Of a DNA stretch of 64,000 nt, positions 19,276-27,826 are shown one piece after another (position 1 is the stretch's first letter; every line of letters begins with the position of its first letter). The stretch covers positions 62,001-126,000 of the forward strand of contig NZ_JNJA01000001.1 of NCBI RefSeq assembly GCF_000702665.1, written 5' to 3'. The notes under the pieces were generated by a model. The model was given only the letters and a program-made list of their open reading frames with translations, was not told the origin of the DNA and did not search any database. This DNA comes from Solidesulfovibrio alcoholivorans DSM 5433 (GTDB lineage: Bacteria > Desulfobacterota > Desulfovibrionia > Desulfovibrionales > Desulfovibrionaceae). A program made the position numbers and the translations under genes.

Positions 19276-19983
19276 ATGATCTCGAAGGCACTCATTCTCT
19301 CTGCCGGGCTCGGCACGCGGCTGCGGCCGCTGACGGACGTCATGCCCAAGCCCATGGTGCCCCTGGCCGGCCGGCCGCTGCTTGAGCATCTGGTGCGGCG
19401 CTGCGCCGCGGCCGGCATAGGCGACCTTGCCGTGAACCTACACTACCTCCCCCATGTCGTGACCGACCACTTCGGCGACGGCGCGGCCTTCGGCGTCAGG
19501 CTCCTCTACGGCCTGGAAGCGCAACTCCTCGGCACGGCCGGCGCGATCAACAATTTCCGGGAGTTTTTCAGCGAGCCGTTCCTGGTCCTTTACGGCGACG
19601 TCTTTTTCGACGTGGACCTCACCGCCTTTGCCGCCGCCCACGAGGCCAGCGGCGCGACGGCCACGGTGGGGCTCTACCACGTGGACAACCCCACCGAATG
19701 CGGCCTCGTGGACCGCGACGCGACGGGGCGCATCACCCGGTTCGTGGAAAAGCCGGCCGTGGCCTTCACCGACCTGGCCAATGCCGGCATCTACGCCATG
19801 TCGCCGAAGGTCCTGGATTACATTCCGGAATCCGGGTTTTGCGATTTCGGTCGCGACGTGTTCCCGGCCATGCTCGCAGCGGGCGAGCCGCTTTACAGCG
19901 AAGTGCTGGACGGCTATGTTATGGATATTGGGTCGCCACAAAAGTACGAGCGGGCCCAAGCCTACGTGGCGTCGCGCGCGTAG
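19276..19983 (+). CDS. Sugar-phosphate nucleotidyltransferase, probably HddC-like
   Basis: A 235-residue protein with the signature ALILSAGLGTRLRPLTDVMP and the metal/sugar motifs LVLYGDVFFDVDL and FVEKP. Such enzymes transfer a nucleotide monophosphate to a sugar-1-phosphate. Because a heptose-7-phosphate kinase/isomerase fusion lies two genes downstream, I infer activation of D-glycero-alpha-D-manno-heptose 1-phosphate (GDP- or ADP-linked). Mannose-1-phosphate is the alternative. It begins the glycan cluster. Confidence 0.75.
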   Translation: MISKALILSAGLGTRLRPLTDVMPKPMVPLAGRPLLEHLVRRCAAAGIGDLAVNLHYLPHVVTDHFGDGAAFGVRLLYGLEAQLLGTAGAINNFREFFSEPFLVLYGDVFFDVDLTAFAAAHEASGATATVGLYHVDNPTECGLVDRDATGRITRFVEKPAVAFTDLANAGIYAMSPKVLDYIPESGFCDFGRDVFPAMLAAGEPLYSEVLDGYVMDIGSPQKYERAQAYVASRA

Positions 19984-20037
19984 CCCGGAAGCGGATTTTC
20001 AGGCTACGGCAACCCGGACAGGAGCGTACAAACGGCG

Positions 20038-20754
20038 ATGGAGTTCACGTGCCTTGCGCGTCAGGCGTTTGATTCCGCGGCCTTCGGCTGCGATTTTTTC
20101 CGCGTGACGCGCTACGACTACCCCCAGCTCGCGCGCGAGTTGGCATGGCTGCGCGCCATGCCCGGGGTCATGGCCGACGCCCGCATCGCCGCCTCGGACC
20201 GCGAGGCGGACCTTTTTTTCCAGCGCCAGGGCTTCCGCAAGGTCACGGTGCAGGTGCGCTTCGCCGGGCTGGTCGATCCCGCGCTGGCCGCAGGACCGGA
20301 CCCGCGCGACACCGCGGAAAACCGCCTTTCCCCGGAGGCCGTGGCAAAGCACGTGGACAACCTGCGCTACGACCGCTTCAACCTGGACGCGTTCGCGCCC
20401 AAAGCCGGCCGCGACCGGTTCCAGGCGGCCTGGATCGGCAATTCCCTGGCCTCGCCGGCCCTGCGCAAGGTCTACGACGGCGAAAGTTTCGTGAGTTTCA
20501 AGTACGACGGCAGGGACGCCGTGGTGGACATCGTCTCGGTGCTCGTGCACAGGCGGGGCATCGGCCTGTCGCTTATGCGCCGGGCGCTCGGGGCCGCGGC
20601 CCGGGTGGGATGCACGCGGCTTTGCGTCACCACCGAGGCGGAAAACGAGCCGGCCTGCCGGCTCTACGCCGCATGCGGCCTGTCCGCCGAAGCGCATTTT
20701 TCCCGTTTCCATTACGCCTCCCCCGGGGAGGCCTCCACTGCGAGGCACGCATGA
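20038..20754 (+). CDS. GNAT-family N-acetyltransferase
   Basis: A 238-residue protein. The C-terminal GNAT core (about 150-225) has VDIVSVLVHRRGIGLSLMRR in place of the acetyl-CoA Q/RxxGxG/A loop, then TRLCVTTEAENEPACRLYAA and the CGL turn. The N-terminal half (FDSAAFGCDFFRVTRYDY, ADLFFQRQGFRKV) resembles the WecD/amino-sugar acetyltransferase branch. It overlaps the next gene by ATGA, so I infer acetylation of an amino sugar in the same pathway. Confidence 0.7.
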   Translation: MEFTCLARQAFDSAAFGCDFFRVTRYDYPQLARELAWLRAMPGVMADARIAASDREADLFFQRQGFRKVTVQVRFAGLVDPALAAGPDPRDTAENRLSPEAVAKHVDNLRYDRFNLDAFAPKAGRDRFQAAWIGNSLASPALRKVYDGESFVSFKYDGRDAVVDIVSVLVHRRGIGLSLMRRALGAAARVGCTRLCVTTEAENEPACRLYAACGLSAEAHFSRFHYASPGEASTARHA

Positions 20755-22334
20755 TCATATCCAAGGCTCCGGTGCGGTTGAGTTTCGGCGGCGGCGGCAC
20801 GGACCTGCCCGCCTATTACGAACGCCACGGCGGCGCGGTGCTTTCCGTCACCATCGACAAGTACTTCTATACCATCATCGAGCCCACCAAGGACGGCACG
20901 GTGGAGCTCGTCTCCTCGGACTACCAGCTCCACCAGCGCATTCCGGACATGGAAAAGGCCAATTTGAGCGATGCGCTGAAAATCCCCAAGGCGGTGCTCA
21001 AGCGCTACGGCGTCACGGGCGGCCTGTACATGGCGCTCAAGGGCGACGTGCCCACGGGCTCGGGGCTCGGGCTTTCCGGCGCGGTCACGGTGAGCATCGT
21101 CCAGGCCGTGGCCACCTTCAAGGGCCAGAGCCACGACAAGGCGGAGCTGGGCAGGATCGCCTCGGAGATCGAGATCGGGGCGCTCAGTCGCCCCATCGGC
21201 ATGCAGGACCAGTTCGCGGCCGCCTACGGCGGGCTCAACTTCATGACGTTCTCGAGGGACGGCGTGGACGTGACCCCGGTGACGCTGCCGGAGGGCGTGC
21301 TGTCCGGGCTGGAGCGCCGGCTGCTGCTCTTTCACACCGGAGCCTCACGCGATTCCGCGAGCATCCTCGCCGGCCAGAAAAAATCCACCGAGGCCAGCGA
21401 CGCTGCCGTCATCGCCGCCCTGGACGCGCTCAAGGCGCAGGCCTACCGCATGCGCGACACGCTCGCCGCCGGCGACCTGGACGGATTCGGCCGGCTGCTC
21501 GGCGAGGCCTGGGACTTCAAGAAAAACCTCGCCAAGAACATCAGCAATCCCGAAATCGACCGCTACTACGAAGCGGCCCTGGCCAAGGGGGCGCTTGGCG
21601 GCAAGATCGCCGGCGCCGGCGGCGGCGGCTTCCTGCTGCTCTACTGCCCGCCCGAGGCGCAGCAGGCCGTCATCGAGGAGATGACGGAATTGGGCCTGGA
21701 ACGGCTGCCGTTCTGCTTCGAGGCCGGCGGCGCGCAGCTTACGCTCGACCACACCGGCAACTTCAACGCCACCATCACCCCCGAAGGCTACCTGCTCGGC
21801 ATGCGCGCCGTGGTCAGCCGCCTGGACAAGGAGCAGATCGGCCGCATCGCGGACACCATCTGGGAGGCGCGCAAGCACGACCGGCAGATCTTCATCATGG
21901 GCAACGGCGGCAGCGCCTCTACCGCCAGCCACTTCTGCTCCGACCTGTCCAAGACCACGCTGATTCCCGGGAAGAAGGGCTTTCGCGTGGTGCCGCTCAC
22001 GGACAACATTCCGCTCATGACCGCCTGGGGCAACGACGCGGGCTTCGAGAACATCTTCTACGGCCAGCTGCTCAACCTGCTGAACCCGGACGACGTGGTC
22101 ATCGGCATCTCCGGCGGCGGCATGTCGCCCAACGTGCTCAAGGCCCTGGACCTCGCCCGGGAGCGCGGCGCGCGCACCATCGGCATGGCCGGCTTTTCCG
22201 GCGGCAAGCTCAAGGACGCGGTGGAGGACTGCTTCATCGTGCCGAGCGACAACTACCAGTTCATCGAGGACGTGCACATGATCCTCGTGCACCTCATCGC
22301 CTCGGTCCTGCGCGAGCGCATCGCGAAGGAGTAG
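20751..22334 (+). CDS. Fused heptose-7-phosphate kinase (HddA) and sedoheptulose-7-phosphate isomerase (GmhA)
   Basis: A 527-residue two-domain protein starting at the ATGA overlap. Residues 1-340 are a GHMP kinase close to HddA: RLSFGGGGTDLPAYYERHGG, the ATP loop PTGSGLGLSGA (101-111) and GKIAGAGGGGF (284-294). Residues 345-527 are a SIS isomerase of GmhA type: IFIMGNGGSASTASHF (GNGGSAS 384-390), MTAWGNDAGFE and IGISGGGMSPN. The isomerase converts sedoheptulose-7-P to D-glycero-D-manno-heptose-7-P and the kinase adds the anomeric phosphate, so two consecutive steps share one chain. The GmhB phosphatase needed next is not in this cluster. Confidence 0.88.
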   Translation: MIISKAPVRLSFGGGGTDLPAYYERHGGAVLSVTIDKYFYTIIEPTKDGTVELVSSDYQLHQRIPDMEKANLSDALKIPKAVLKRYGVTGGLYMALKGDVPTGSGLGLSGAVTVSIVQAVATFKGQSHDKAELGRIASEIEIGALSRPIGMQDQFAAAYGGLNFMTFSRDGVDVTPVTLPEGVLSGLERRLLLFHTGASRDSASILAGQKKSTEASDAAVIAALDALKAQAYRMRDTLAAGDLDGFGRLLGEAWDFKKNLAKNISNPEIDRYYEAALAKGALGGKIAGAGGGGFLLLYCPPEAQQAVIEEMTELGLERLPFCFEAGGAQLTLDHTGNFNATITPEGYLLGMRAVVSRLDKEQIGRIADTIWEARKHDRQIFIMGNGGSASTASHFCSDLSKTTLIPGKKGFRVVPLTDNIPLMTAWGNDAGFENIFYGQLLNLLNPDDVVIGISGGGMSPNVLKALDLARERGARTIGMAGFSGGKLKDAVEDCFIVPSDNYQFIEDVHMILVHLIASVLRERIAKE

Positions 22335-22354
22335 GGGGGAAGGGAAGAAAAAAC

Positions 22355-22420
22355 CGGGGCGCTGCCCCGGGCCCCGTCGGTCGGGGGGGATCATCCCCCC
22401 CGAGCCCCCTGGAAGGGGGG
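22355..22420 (+). repeat. REP-like dispersed repeat, copy 6 (variant)
   Basis: CCGGGGCGCTGCCCCGG hairpin followed by GGGGGGGATCATCCCCCC and GAGCCCCCTGGAAGGGG. The outer GCCTCCGGCGG module is missing and is replaced by CCCCGTCGGTC. Confidence 0.65.
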
Positions 22421-22550
22421 ACATCGTGGGGTTGAGGATTTTCGGGGGGGACGGTAAGGAGCCCCCATGCGGCGGCCGGGACGTTGTTCCGGCCGGCCGC
22501 GTTTTGCGGGGCCGGCGGTCCCGCCCACTCCATCGCAACGGAAGCCGCCC

Positions 22551-24059
22551 ATGACCGCAATCCTCTTGGCCGTCGTCATCGCCCTGGCCGGGTTCGCCCT
22601 GGAAGTCTGGCCGCGTCTTATAAATCGCTATTTCGGCATCGACACCTGGCGCTTCGCGCTCCTGGCCGACGCCATCCGCCGCCACGGCCGCTACCCGGAC
22701 AGCGTGCCCGAGAAATACATCGTGCCGGGTTCGGTGGACAATCCGCCGTTTCTGCCGTTCGTGTGCTCGCGCTTTTCCAAGGCCTGGCTCGACCGCAACC
22801 AGGGGCTCATCTCCCCGGCCTTCGACGTGCTGCAAAGCCTGACCGTCTTCGGCCTGGGCTGGGCCGTGACCGGCGCGCCCGTGGGCGGGCATCTGGCGCA
22901 AATCTTCTACATGCTCACCCCCGTCGTGCCCCTGGAGGCGAGCAACCTGAGCCTGCGCACGCCGGGGAGCCTCATCTTCCTGTGGGCCATGCTCGGCGTG
23001 CAGGCCTACGCGTTGCATCCGAGCGTCTGGACGTTCGCCCTCGGCGTGGCCGGGGTGACGCTTTTGACCTTCACCCACCGCATGGCCGTGCAGGTGCTTT
23101 TTTTCGGCATCATCGGCTTCACCGTCATCGACGGCAACGCCCGCTGCCTGCTGGTGTTTCTCGTCGGCGTGCTCTTTTCCATCTTCGCCTTCAAGGGCGC
23201 GTACCTCAAGTACCTGCGCGGCCAGCTGCTCATGATCGCCTTCTGGATGTACAACATCCACAACCGGCTGGCCCACCAGGTGCGCGGCAACCCGACCAAG
23301 GAAAAGAAGCACACCGACTTCGTGCGCCGCATCGAATACCTCATCTGGAAGATTCCGGTGCTGCCGTTTTTCGCCGTCAATCCCTGGGCCATCTACGCCT
23401 TCGTCGCCCTGGCCCTGCCGGACTACGGGACCATGGCCGCGGCCTCGCCGTGGTTTTCCGTGGTCATCAAATGGTCCGTGGTGCTTTTTATTCTCGGCAT
23501 TCTCTTCAATACCAAATACATGCGTTTTCTGGGCGAAGGCCAGCGCTACCTCGAGTACGCCACGGCCGCCGCTGCCGCAGCAGCCGCCGCCCTGGTCCTC
23601 AAGTTCGCCGCCGACCCGGCCGTGTGGGGCCTCGTCAAGGCCGCGCCCTTTATCGTCGGGGCGGGGTGCCTGGGCGTGATCCTCTTTTTCCAGATCAAGC
23701 TTGTGGTCAACAATCCGGACAAGTCCGTCACCCCGGCGCTGTGGGCCGTGCTCGAGCACCTGAACGCCTCTCCGAAGGAAGTGCGCATCGCCTGCCTGCC
23801 CCACGGCCTGGCCGACGCGGTCACGTATTTCCTCAATAACGGCAAGGCGCTGCTGTCCGACAACTCCGTCGGCGTCTACGAACTCGTGGACTACTGGCCG
23901 CTTCTGCAAAAGCCCCTGCGCGAGATCGCGGACAAGTACGGCCTCACGCACTTCCTGGTCAGCACCAAGTTCGTGACCATGGAGGAACTGGATATTCCCG
24001 GCTTCGTCGAAGTCTTCCGCCGGGAGCACTACGTGGTGCTCGCGCGCGAGGACGCGTAA
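22551..24059 (+). CDS. GT-C-like polytopic membrane protein
   Basis: A 502-residue protein with about 10 hydrophobic segments between residues 1 and 390 and a soluble C-terminal tail of about 110 residues. The first extracytoplasmic loop FGIDTWRFALLADAIRRHG carries an acidic residue just after the first helix, as in GT-C glycosyltransferases and oligosaccharyltransferases that use lipid-linked donors. I start it at MTAILLAVVI, behind CGGAAG. It lies between the heptose fusion and two GT4 genes. I infer a transferase or polymer-handling protein at the inner membrane; no exact family is recognised. Confidence 0.6.
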   Translation: MTAILLAVVIALAGFALEVWPRLINRYFGIDTWRFALLADAIRRHGRYPDSVPEKYIVPGSVDNPPFLPFVCSRFSKAWLDRNQGLISPAFDVLQSLTVFGLGWAVTGAPVGGHLAQIFYMLTPVVPLEASNLSLRTPGSLIFLWAMLGVQAYALHPSVWTFALGVAGVTLLTFTHRMAVQVLFFGIIGFTVIDGNARCLLVFLVGVLFSIFAFKGAYLKYLRGQLLMIAFWMYNIHNRLAHQVRGNPTKEKKHTDFVRRIEYLIWKIPVLPFFAVNPWAIYAFVALALPDYGTMAAASPWFSVVIKWSVVLFILGILFNTKYMRFLGEGQRYLEYATAAAAAAAAALVLKFAADPAVWGLVKAAPFIVGAGCLGVILFFQIKLVVNNPDKSVTPALWAVLEHLNASPKEVRIACLPHGLADAVTYFLNNGKALLSDNSVGVYELVDYWPLLQKPLREIADKYGLTHFLVSTKFVTMEELDIPGFVEVFRREHYVVLAREDA

Positions 24060-24062
24060 GCG

Positions 24063-25322
24063 ATGAAACGCCTCTCCTCCGTCCTGGTCGCGACCATCTC
24101 CGACATCACCGACGCCGCCACGGGCGAGCGGATGCGCCACAATTCCCCGGCCTGGCCCATGCTGGAGTTCTTCCGCGACCGGGCCGAACGCGCGACCGTC
24201 CTCGAGCTGTCGCTGCCCCGGCCGGGCATGGTCTCCCGGCCCCAGGCCTCGTTTTTCGAGCGGGGCAAATTGCGCGAGCGGCGCGTCTGGCCGGGCTGGA
24301 TCACCGCGCCCGTGGCCGTAGCGCCGGACAAAGCGCAGCCCAAGACCTATTTCCGCCTGAAGATCCGCGACATCCTGGCCTGCTTCTGGGCCGCGGCGGC
24401 AACGCCCGGCCCCATCGACCTCTTCGTCGGCGTGGAATCGCTGCTCGCCCTTTGCGGCGCGGCGCTCAAGGTCCGGGGCAAGGTGCGGGAGAGCGCCTAC
24501 TACATTTCCGACTGGTCGCCCTGGAAGTTCGACAACAAGGCGCTCAATGACCTCTATATCTTCCTCGACAAGACCGCCTGCCGCCGCTCGGACTTCATCT
24601 GGAACTACACCTACGCCATAAGCGACGCGCGGCGCGACATCCTGGGCTACGACATGGCGCAGCTCGGGCGCGAGCTCTGGGTGCCCTTCGGCTTCATCCC
24701 GGACGGCGTGGTCATCAAGTCCCACGACGAGGTAGACCGCCGCCGGCTCTTCTACAGCGGCGGCATCTGCCGGGAAAACGGCGTGGCGCTCATCGTCGAG
24801 GCGCTGCCGGAGATTCTCGCCTCCGTGCCGGACGTGGTGATCGACATCTTCGGCGACGGGCCGCAGCTGGCCGAGCTCAAGGCAAGGGCCGAGGCGCTTG
24901 GCGTCTCGCGTGCCGTCGTCTGGCACGGCTACGTCACGGACCGCCGCCGCATCCTCGACGCCGCGCTGTCGGCCTCGGCCGCCCTGGCCCCGTACATGCC
25001 CTTTCCCGAAAACGTGAAGCGTTTCGGCGACGTGATAAAAATCCGGGAGGCCATCGGTTGCGGCCTGCCCGTGGTCACGACGGAGGTGCCGCCGTCGCAC
25101 CGCGAGGTGCGCGAAGGCGGGCTCGGCGCGGTCATCCCTTACGACGCCGGGGAGCTGGCCAAGACGGCCGTGCGCCTGCTCGCGGACGAGCCCTGGTACC
25201 GCGCCGTGCGCGACCGCGTGGTCGCGGCCTCGCGCGACAACCTCTGGGACGCCATCTACACGCGCACCCTTGCGGCCATGGGCTACGACGCCGCGCCCCG
25301 CTTCGGCGCTCAGGCCGGCTGA
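24063..25322 (+). CDS. GT4-type glycosyltransferase
   Basis: A 419-residue protein, 3 bp after the previous stop. The C-terminal domain has RRRLFYSGGICRENGVALIV, VVIDIFGDGPQLAELK and the donor-site block KIREAIGCGLPVVTTEVPPS, the usual EX7E-like region of GT4 enzymes. The N-terminal half (MKRLSSVLVATISDITDAAT) has the expected acceptor-domain Rossmann start. It is a cytoplasmic, membrane-associated enzyme extending a lipid-linked glycan. Donor unknown. Confidence 0.8.
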   Translation: MKRLSSVLVATISDITDAATGERMRHNSPAWPMLEFFRDRAERATVLELSLPRPGMVSRPQASFFERGKLRERRVWPGWITAPVAVAPDKAQPKTYFRLKIRDILACFWAAAATPGPIDLFVGVESLLALCGAALKVRGKVRESAYYISDWSPWKFDNKALNDLYIFLDKTACRRSDFIWNYTYAISDARRDILGYDMAQLGRELWVPFGFIPDGVVIKSHDEVDRRRLFYSGGICRENGVALIVEALPEILASVPDVVIDIFGDGPQLAELKARAEALGVSRAVVWHGYVTDRRRILDAALSASAALAPYMPFPENVKRFGDVIKIREAIGCGLPVVTTEVPPSHREVREGGLGAVIPYDAGELAKTAVRLLADEPWYRAVRDRVVAASRDNLWDAIYTRTLAAMGYDAAPRFGAQAG

Positions 25323-25475
25323 GGCCGGCAACGGCCCGCACGGCGCGGCACCTTGCGCCGGCGCGGCCTTCCCGCTACAGTCGCCGTCGCCTCGCGGCCG
25401 GGTATGGCCTCACGCGCCCGCACCGGGCGAAAAACGCATAACACGCCGCGAACCACGCCGGCGCAGGCGGAGTCC

Positions 25476-26780
25476 ATGCTGTTTTCCACGAAAAACCACC
25501 TCAACCAGGTGCCCGCGGGCTTCGACCTCGACAGCCGCCCCAAGGTGGGCGTGCTGGTCGAAACCACCATTCCCCCCGTCTCCCGCGCCAACCTGCGCAT
25601 GTACTGGCTGGCCAAGGTGCTCATCGCCGAGAAGCGGGTGATGGTCAACATGGTCTCCCCGAGCAAGGACCTGCGCTCCAGGCGTTCCTATTTCGTGGAA
25701 TGGATCTGGATGAACCAGTTCCCGGGCTGGGCCTGCCACCTCTACACCCGCTGGCGACTGCCCGTGCGCATCTGGCACTTCCTGGCCTCCATCATCTCGC
25801 TCGTCATCCTCGAAGTCTGGTACCGGCGCTCCTGCGGCCGGGGATTCGCCGCCCTGCACGCCTGGAACCCCCTGGCCGGACTCGCCGCGGTCCTGGCGGG
25901 CAAGCTCATCCGCAAGCCGGTGTTCGTGGATTTCACGGACTTTTATTCCGACATCGCGCGCACGGACATGCCGCTTCTGAGCAAGCCCCTGGTCTGGCTG
26001 GAGAACTACGTCCTGCGCCAGGCCCGCTTCATCTTCGTGGTGAGCAACCAGCTCAAGGAACACCTGGCGCGCGCCCACGGCCTGCCGCCGGAGAAGATCC
26101 ACATCGTGCCCGACGGCACGGATTCCGAGACCTTCCGGCCGGACGTCGCGACCGCCGGCGTGCGCGAGCGCCTCGGCATTCCCGAGGACGCGCCGGTGCT
26201 CGTCTTCCACGGCGACATCAAGCACGACGACGGCGTGGACATCCTGCTCGACGCCCTGGCCCTGGTCGCCAGGGAGCGCCCGGACGCCCGCCTGCTCATC
26301 CTCGGCGGCGGCAGCCCCTATTTCGACGAGGTCTGCCGGCCGCGCATCGCCGCGCTCGGTCTCGAAGACAACGTGGTCCTGCCCGGCTGGATTCCCCACG
26401 CGGACGTGCCGGCGGTGCTGTGCGCCTGCGACATCGGGGCCATGACGCTGCGCGCCACGCTCAACCACGACCACTACCTGTCGTTCAAGCTCTTCGAGTA
26501 CTGGGGCTGCGGCAAGCCTGTCGTGGTCACCAAGCTCAAGGCCATCGGCGAGATCGCCCGCGACGGTGAAAACGCGCTCGTTGCCCGCAGCGGCGACGTG
26601 GAGGCTTTTGCCAAGGCGTTCCTGCGCCTGATTGCCGACAAGGAGCTCGCCGCCCGCCTGGGCCATGCCGGCCGGGAACTCGTGGTGCGCGAATACGACT
26701 GGCGCGAGATCATGAAAAAGGAAACCGCCGTGTACACGGCCGAATTCCTGGACGCGGCCGAACCCCGCGAAACACGGTAG
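25476..26780 (+). CDS. GT4-type glycosyltransferase
   Basis: A 434-residue protein started at MLFSTKNHLNQVP behind GCGGAGTCC. A hydrophobic segment (about 100-118: HFLASIISLVILEVWY) probably dips into the membrane beside the acceptor site. The C-terminal domain has KIHIVPDGTDSETFRP, VLVFHGDIKHDDGVDILLDA, LLILGGGSPYF and SFKLFEYWGCGKPVVVTKLK, a clear GT4 donor-binding region with EX7E-like spacing. It is part of the same tight plus-strand run of glycan genes. Confidence 0.85.
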   Translation: MLFSTKNHLNQVPAGFDLDSRPKVGVLVETTIPPVSRANLRMYWLAKVLIAEKRVMVNMVSPSKDLRSRRSYFVEWIWMNQFPGWACHLYTRWRLPVRIWHFLASIISLVILEVWYRRSCGRGFAALHAWNPLAGLAAVLAGKLIRKPVFVDFTDFYSDIARTDMPLLSKPLVWLENYVLRQARFIFVVSNQLKEHLARAHGLPPEKIHIVPDGTDSETFRPDVATAGVRERLGIPEDAPVLVFHGDIKHDDGVDILLDALALVARERPDARLLILGGGSPYFDEVCRPRIAALGLEDNVVLPGWIPHADVPAVLCACDIGAMTLRATLNHDHYLSFKLFEYWGCGKPVVVTKLKAIGEIARDGENALVARSGDVEAFAKAFLRLIADKELAARLGHAGRELVVREYDWREIMKKETAVYTAEFLDAAEPRETR

Positions 26781-26788
26781 CGCCCGCC

Positions 26789-27826
26789 ATGTCCGTGTCC
26801 TTCGACAGCGTCATCATCGAGCTGACCAACCACTGCAATTTTTCCTGCCCCTTCTGCCCGAGCGACGCCATCACGCGGCCCAAGGGCTTCATGGACCCGG
26901 CGCTCATGGATGCCATCCTCGTCCAGATCGCCCGGGGGCGCATCGCACCCGTGGTGCAGTTCGGGCTCATGGGCGAGCCGTTCTTGCACAAGGGCCTGTT
27001 CGACATGGCCGCCAGGGCCCGGGAACTGGGCCTCACGCTTCGTGTCTTCACCAACGGCAGCCGCCTGACCGAGGCCAACGTGGAGCGCATCGTCGCCTCG
27101 GGCATAAACGAGCTCTACGTCAGCTACCGGGGCGTGGACGCCGCAGCCTTCGCCGCGCTTTCCCGCACGGACTTCGGGGCCTACCGCGAGGGCGTGCGTC
27201 GGCTGGTCGCCGCCGCGCCGCGTTTTTCCGGCCGCGTCATCCTCAAGGTCTTCAAGGACACGGTCTACGAAAAAGCCCTCGGCACCGACGCCATGGGCCG
27301 CAGGATGTCCGCCGCGAGCGTCGAGGCGCGCATGGAGGAACTCCTGCGCGGCCTCGTCCCGCCCGTGTCCTTCGCCCCGGACCGCGCCCGGGCCAACCAT
27401 GCGGTGAAGGTCACGGACAACGTCTCCGTGCGTTTCGAGACCGTCTCGCGCTGGGTCAGCCAGGAAAACGCCGGCCGGCCCGGGTTCGTGCGTGGCGTCA
27501 TCGGCGCGTGCGACGGCCTGGACGGCCACTTTGGCATCCTCTGGAACGGCGACGTGACCACCTGTTGCAAGGACTACGACGGCAAGAACGTTTTCGGCAA
27601 CGCCGCCCGGCAGTCCCTGGCCGGCGTGCTGGAAAGCGACGCCGGCAAAAGGCTGCGGCGCTGCCTCAAATACTGCCTGCTGCCTACGGAATATTGCCGC
27701 CAGTGCCGCGGCGGCGACACCTGGCGCGACGCGCTCATCCACCAGCTCGGCACCATTGCGCTCTTCAAGACGCCCCTTTCCCGCATCCTGCTTGGCCTCG
27801 GCCGGGGCGGGGACGACGCTTCGTGA
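26789..27826 (+). CDS. Radical SAM/SPASM protein in the glycan cluster
   Basis: A 345-residue protein. ELTNHCNFSCPFCPSD gives CxxxCxxC at C16, C20 and C23, so the SAM cluster site is intact. FGLMGEPFLHKGLF is the GGEP-equivalent. C-terminal cysteines in VIGACDGLDG, DVTTCCKDYDG and CLKYCLLPTEYCRQCRGGD form a SPASM-like region for auxiliary clusters. It ends in a GTGA overlap with the giant membrane gene. Radical SAM/SPASM proteins in sugar clusters may epimerise or dehydrate bound sugars. The substrate here is not known. Confidence 0.8.
   Translation: MSVSFDSVIIELTNHCNFSCPFCPSDAITRPKGFMDPALMDAILVQIARGRIAPVVQFGLMGEPFLHKGLFDMAARARELGLTLRVFTNGSRLTEANVERIVASGINELYVSYRGVDAAAFAALSRTDFGAYREGVRRLVAAAPRFSGRVILKVFKDTVYEKALGTDAMGRRMSAASVEARMEELLRGLVPPVSFAPDRARANHAVKVTDNVSVRFETVSRWVSQENAGRPGFVRGVIGACDGLDGHFGILWNGDVTTCCKDYDGKNVFGNAARQSLAGVLESDAGKRLRRCLKYCLLPTEYCRQCRGGDTWRDALIHQLGTIALFKTPLSRILLGLGRGGDDAS

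Noticed and set aside
21345..25331. Very long open frame on the minus strand opposite the glycan genes (over 1300 codons)
   Set aside because: It is antisense to several genes with clear family motifs, has no motif of its own and reflects GC-rich codon bias.
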